Origin: Haloechinothrix aidingensis
Lineage (GTDB): Bacteria; Actinomycetota; Actinomycetes; Mycobacteriales; Pseudonocardiaceae
Reading direction: 5' to 3'
Length of the DNA stretch: 64,000 nucleotides
Assembly: GCF_013450155.1 (NCBI RefSeq)
Contig: NZ_JACCKD010000005.1
Coordinates: forward strand, 307,019-371,018
A program made the translations under genes and the position numbers. Positions 62,522-64,000 of the stretch are shown here, piece by piece; the first letter of the stretch is position 1, and each line of letters begins with the position of its first letter. Below the pieces are notes generated by a model. That model saw only the letters and a program-made list of their open reading frames with translations. It did not search any database and was not told where the DNA came from.

Positions 62522-63757
62522 TCACAACCGGAGGTCGAGTCCCATGGCACGCAGCAAGGTCTGGAACTTCGCCGAGGTCTCGGCCAGCTCGGCATCCGGG
62601 TCGGATCCGGCCACGATGCCCCCACCGGAGTACAGGCGCAGCGAACGCTCGGCGACCTGCGCGCACCGGATCGCCACGGCCCACTCCCCGTCGCCTGCGG
62701 TGTCCACCCACCCGACGGCGCCTGCGTAGTAGTCCCGCTCGAACGGTTCGAGCTCGCCGACAAGCGACCGGGCGGCCGGTGTCGGTGTACCGCACACCGC
62801 CGGGGTCGGATGCAGCGCCGCGGCGAGACGCAGCGCGCTGATGCCCTCGTCGCGGAGCTCGCCGGTGATCGCGGTACCCAGGTGCCACATCGTCGACGTC
62901 GACATCAGCGACGGCGCGGGCGGCACGTCGATACGGCGGCACAACGGGCGCAGCGCGGCCACAACGGCCTCGGTGACCATGGCGTGCTCGGCGTGGTCCT
63001 TGGCCGAGCCGAGCAGCGCCTCCGCGTTGCGCCGGTCGATGTCCGCGTCGGCCGACCGGGGCGCCGAGCCGGCATGCGGGTGCGCGCTGACCCGTGTGCC
63101 GCTGCGCCGGACGAGCAGCTCGGGGCTGGCGCCCACCAGGCTGCGTGGTCCCGGCGAACCGTCTGCCGGCCGCGGCAGCTCGACAGCGTAGGTGTAGCCG
63201 CCCGTGTTGTCCCGCACCAGGTTGTGCAGCAGGCAGGCGGGGTCGACGTCCGCGGTGAAGGAGATGTCGAGGGCACGCGCCAGCACCACCTTGCGAAGGT
63301 CACCCTCGCCGAGGGCGGTGAGGGCGCGTTGTACGGCAGCGCGGTGCCCCTCCGGCTCGGGAATCGGGGTGACCTCGGCCGGTACCGGGACCCCCCGGGT
63401 GGCCCGCTGCGCGGCCGCACCGTGCGCGGGCGCCGCCGACCACAGCTCACGAGGCAGGACGAACCGCGCGCCGGCCCGATCCGTCCCCTGCTCACCACCT
63501 GCGGGGTCGGTGGAGAACGGCAGCACACCTACCGCGACCGGATGGGCCGCACCGGTCAGTGCCTGAGACAGCCGCGTGTCCAGCCGGTCGATATCGCCCC
63601 CGTCGAGCACGGTGTCGGCCCCGCGCGCGAGGATCGACCGTTCCGCGGTGGACAGGAAGAAGTCCCCGCGACGGTACGCGGCGAGCAACTCGGCGGGATC
63701 AGCTCGCTGATCCGCATGCGCGCCCGCACCCCTGCCCGCGACCGTCACCGCGCCCAC
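62522..63757 (-). CDS. Isochorismate synthase
   Basis: A 411-residue chorismate-binding enzyme. Typical strings are [56 protein letters not shown] and [20 protein letters not shown] with [20 protein letters not shown] at the end. It converts chorismate to isochorismate, the entry step to 2,3-dihydroxybenzoate siderophores (DhbC/EntC) or menaquinone (MenF); the Sfp-type transferase 8 kb away and the lack of men genes favour the siderophore reading, but weakly. GTG 63757, or GTG 63748 with better ribosome-site spacing. Probably the first or only visible gene of a cluster running off the right edge. Confidence 0.87.
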   Translation of the reverse strand: MGAVTVAGRGAGAHADQRADPAELLAAYRRGDFFLSTAERSILARGADTVLDGGDIDRLDTRLSQALTGAAHPVAVGVLPFSTDPAGGEQGTDRAGARFVLPRELWSAAPAHGAAAQRATRGVPVPAEVTPIPEPEGHRAAVQRALTALGEGDLRKVVLARALDISFTADVDPACLLHNLVRDNTGGYTYAVELPRPADGSPGPRSLVGASPELLVRRSGTRVSAHPHAGSAPRSADADIDRRNAEALLGSAKDHAEHAMVTEAVVAALRPLCRRIDVPPAPSLMSTSTMWHLGTAITGELRDEGISALRLAAALHPTPAVCGTPTPAARSLVGELEPFERDYYAGAVGWVDTAGDGEWAVAIRCAQVAERSLRLYSGGGIVAGSDPDAELAETSAKFQTLLRAMGLDLRL

Positions 63758-64000
63758 CTCGCCAGTTGCGCGGCACGGTGCGCCGAAATGATCGTCACAC
63801 GATCGATTGTCGCACTACTCGGCGGTAGCGCTCGCAGCCAGGGACCCGGCGGTCAGCACAAGCGTAACCGCCCGACGCCCGCGGGCCGCCCGACTGGCAG
63901 GCCCCGACCGTCGGCTTGTGAACAACCCTCGGTACCACTCGGTCGGGTCGTCCACCGGACAAACCAACCGCGACACACATGCGTCACCAGCAGCCGGCTC

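Overview
This 64 kb window is high-GC actinobacterial chromosome. Gene content points to a non-mycobacterial actinomycete, most likely Pseudonocardiaceae: a KstR-controlled cholesterol/steroid catabolic locus, an F420-type nitroreductase, a CebR/MsiK cello-oligosaccharide system, and the many leaderless or GTG-started, ATGA-overlapped genes usual in that group. The taxon is an inference; no rRNA or tRNA gene was recognised.

Layout. 1-3.6 kb: end of an enoyl-CoA hydratase gene and three translationally coupled acyl-CoA dehydrogenases. 3.7-9.1 kb: secreted trypsin-like protease, a DinB-like gene bracketed by two related palindromic repeats, and a glycosyltransferase / methyltransferase / alpha-barrel protein operon. 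9.3-18.5 kb: core steroid-ring genes hsaB-hsaC-hsaD-hsaA (minus strand) and kstD-kshA-(small ORF)-kshB-chsH3 (plus strand), diverging from a region with three KstR-like boxes. 18.5-25.5 kb: a visibly lower-GC island inserted right after chsH3 and bounded by a 156-bp direct repeat of the chsH3 3' end (3 mismatches). It carries a histidyl-tRNA synthetase gene, an unlisted 50-codon lasso-peptide precursor gene with its McjB-like protease and asparagine-synthetase-like cyclase, a short primase/polymerase-like gene, a small cysteine-containing protein and an XRE regulator. 25.6-31.8 kb: AhpD-like and DUF5134 genes, then the side-chain operon chsE1-chsE2-chsH2-chsH1-ltp2 with its own KstR box. 31.9-36.8 kb: small membrane and surface proteins (DUF4383, sortase, CHRD, cupredoxin), an ECF sigma factor, and two decayed genes (anti-sigma C-terminal fragment, desaturase remnant). 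37.5-44.8 kb: methyltransferase, a divergent WS/DGAT - lipase pair and divergent fadE34 - kstR, all around KstR boxes. 45-54 kb: ArsR-SRPBCC-DinB operon with two dyad operators, racemase, MntR-like regulator, GNAT, amidohydrolase, an enoyl-CoA hydratase / acyl-CoA ligase / TetR operon, and a phosphopantetheinyl transferase. 54-61.5 kb: complete cello-oligosaccharide module (msiK, bglC, two perfect CebR boxes, cebEFG, cebR). 61.5-64 kb: dapA-like and isochorismate synthase genes.

How they work together. The steroid genes cover ring A/B opening (KstD, KshAB, HsaA-D), side-chain propionyl removal (ChsE1/E2, ChsH1/H2, Ltp2), earlier side-chain steps (FadE34, ChsH3) and control (KstR). The most novel part is the island: the predicted lasso core is GIAGPHSEAGVPQRSHV, with G1 and E8 placed for an 8-residue macrolactam ring, encoded next to a spare HisRS and without an obvious exporter.
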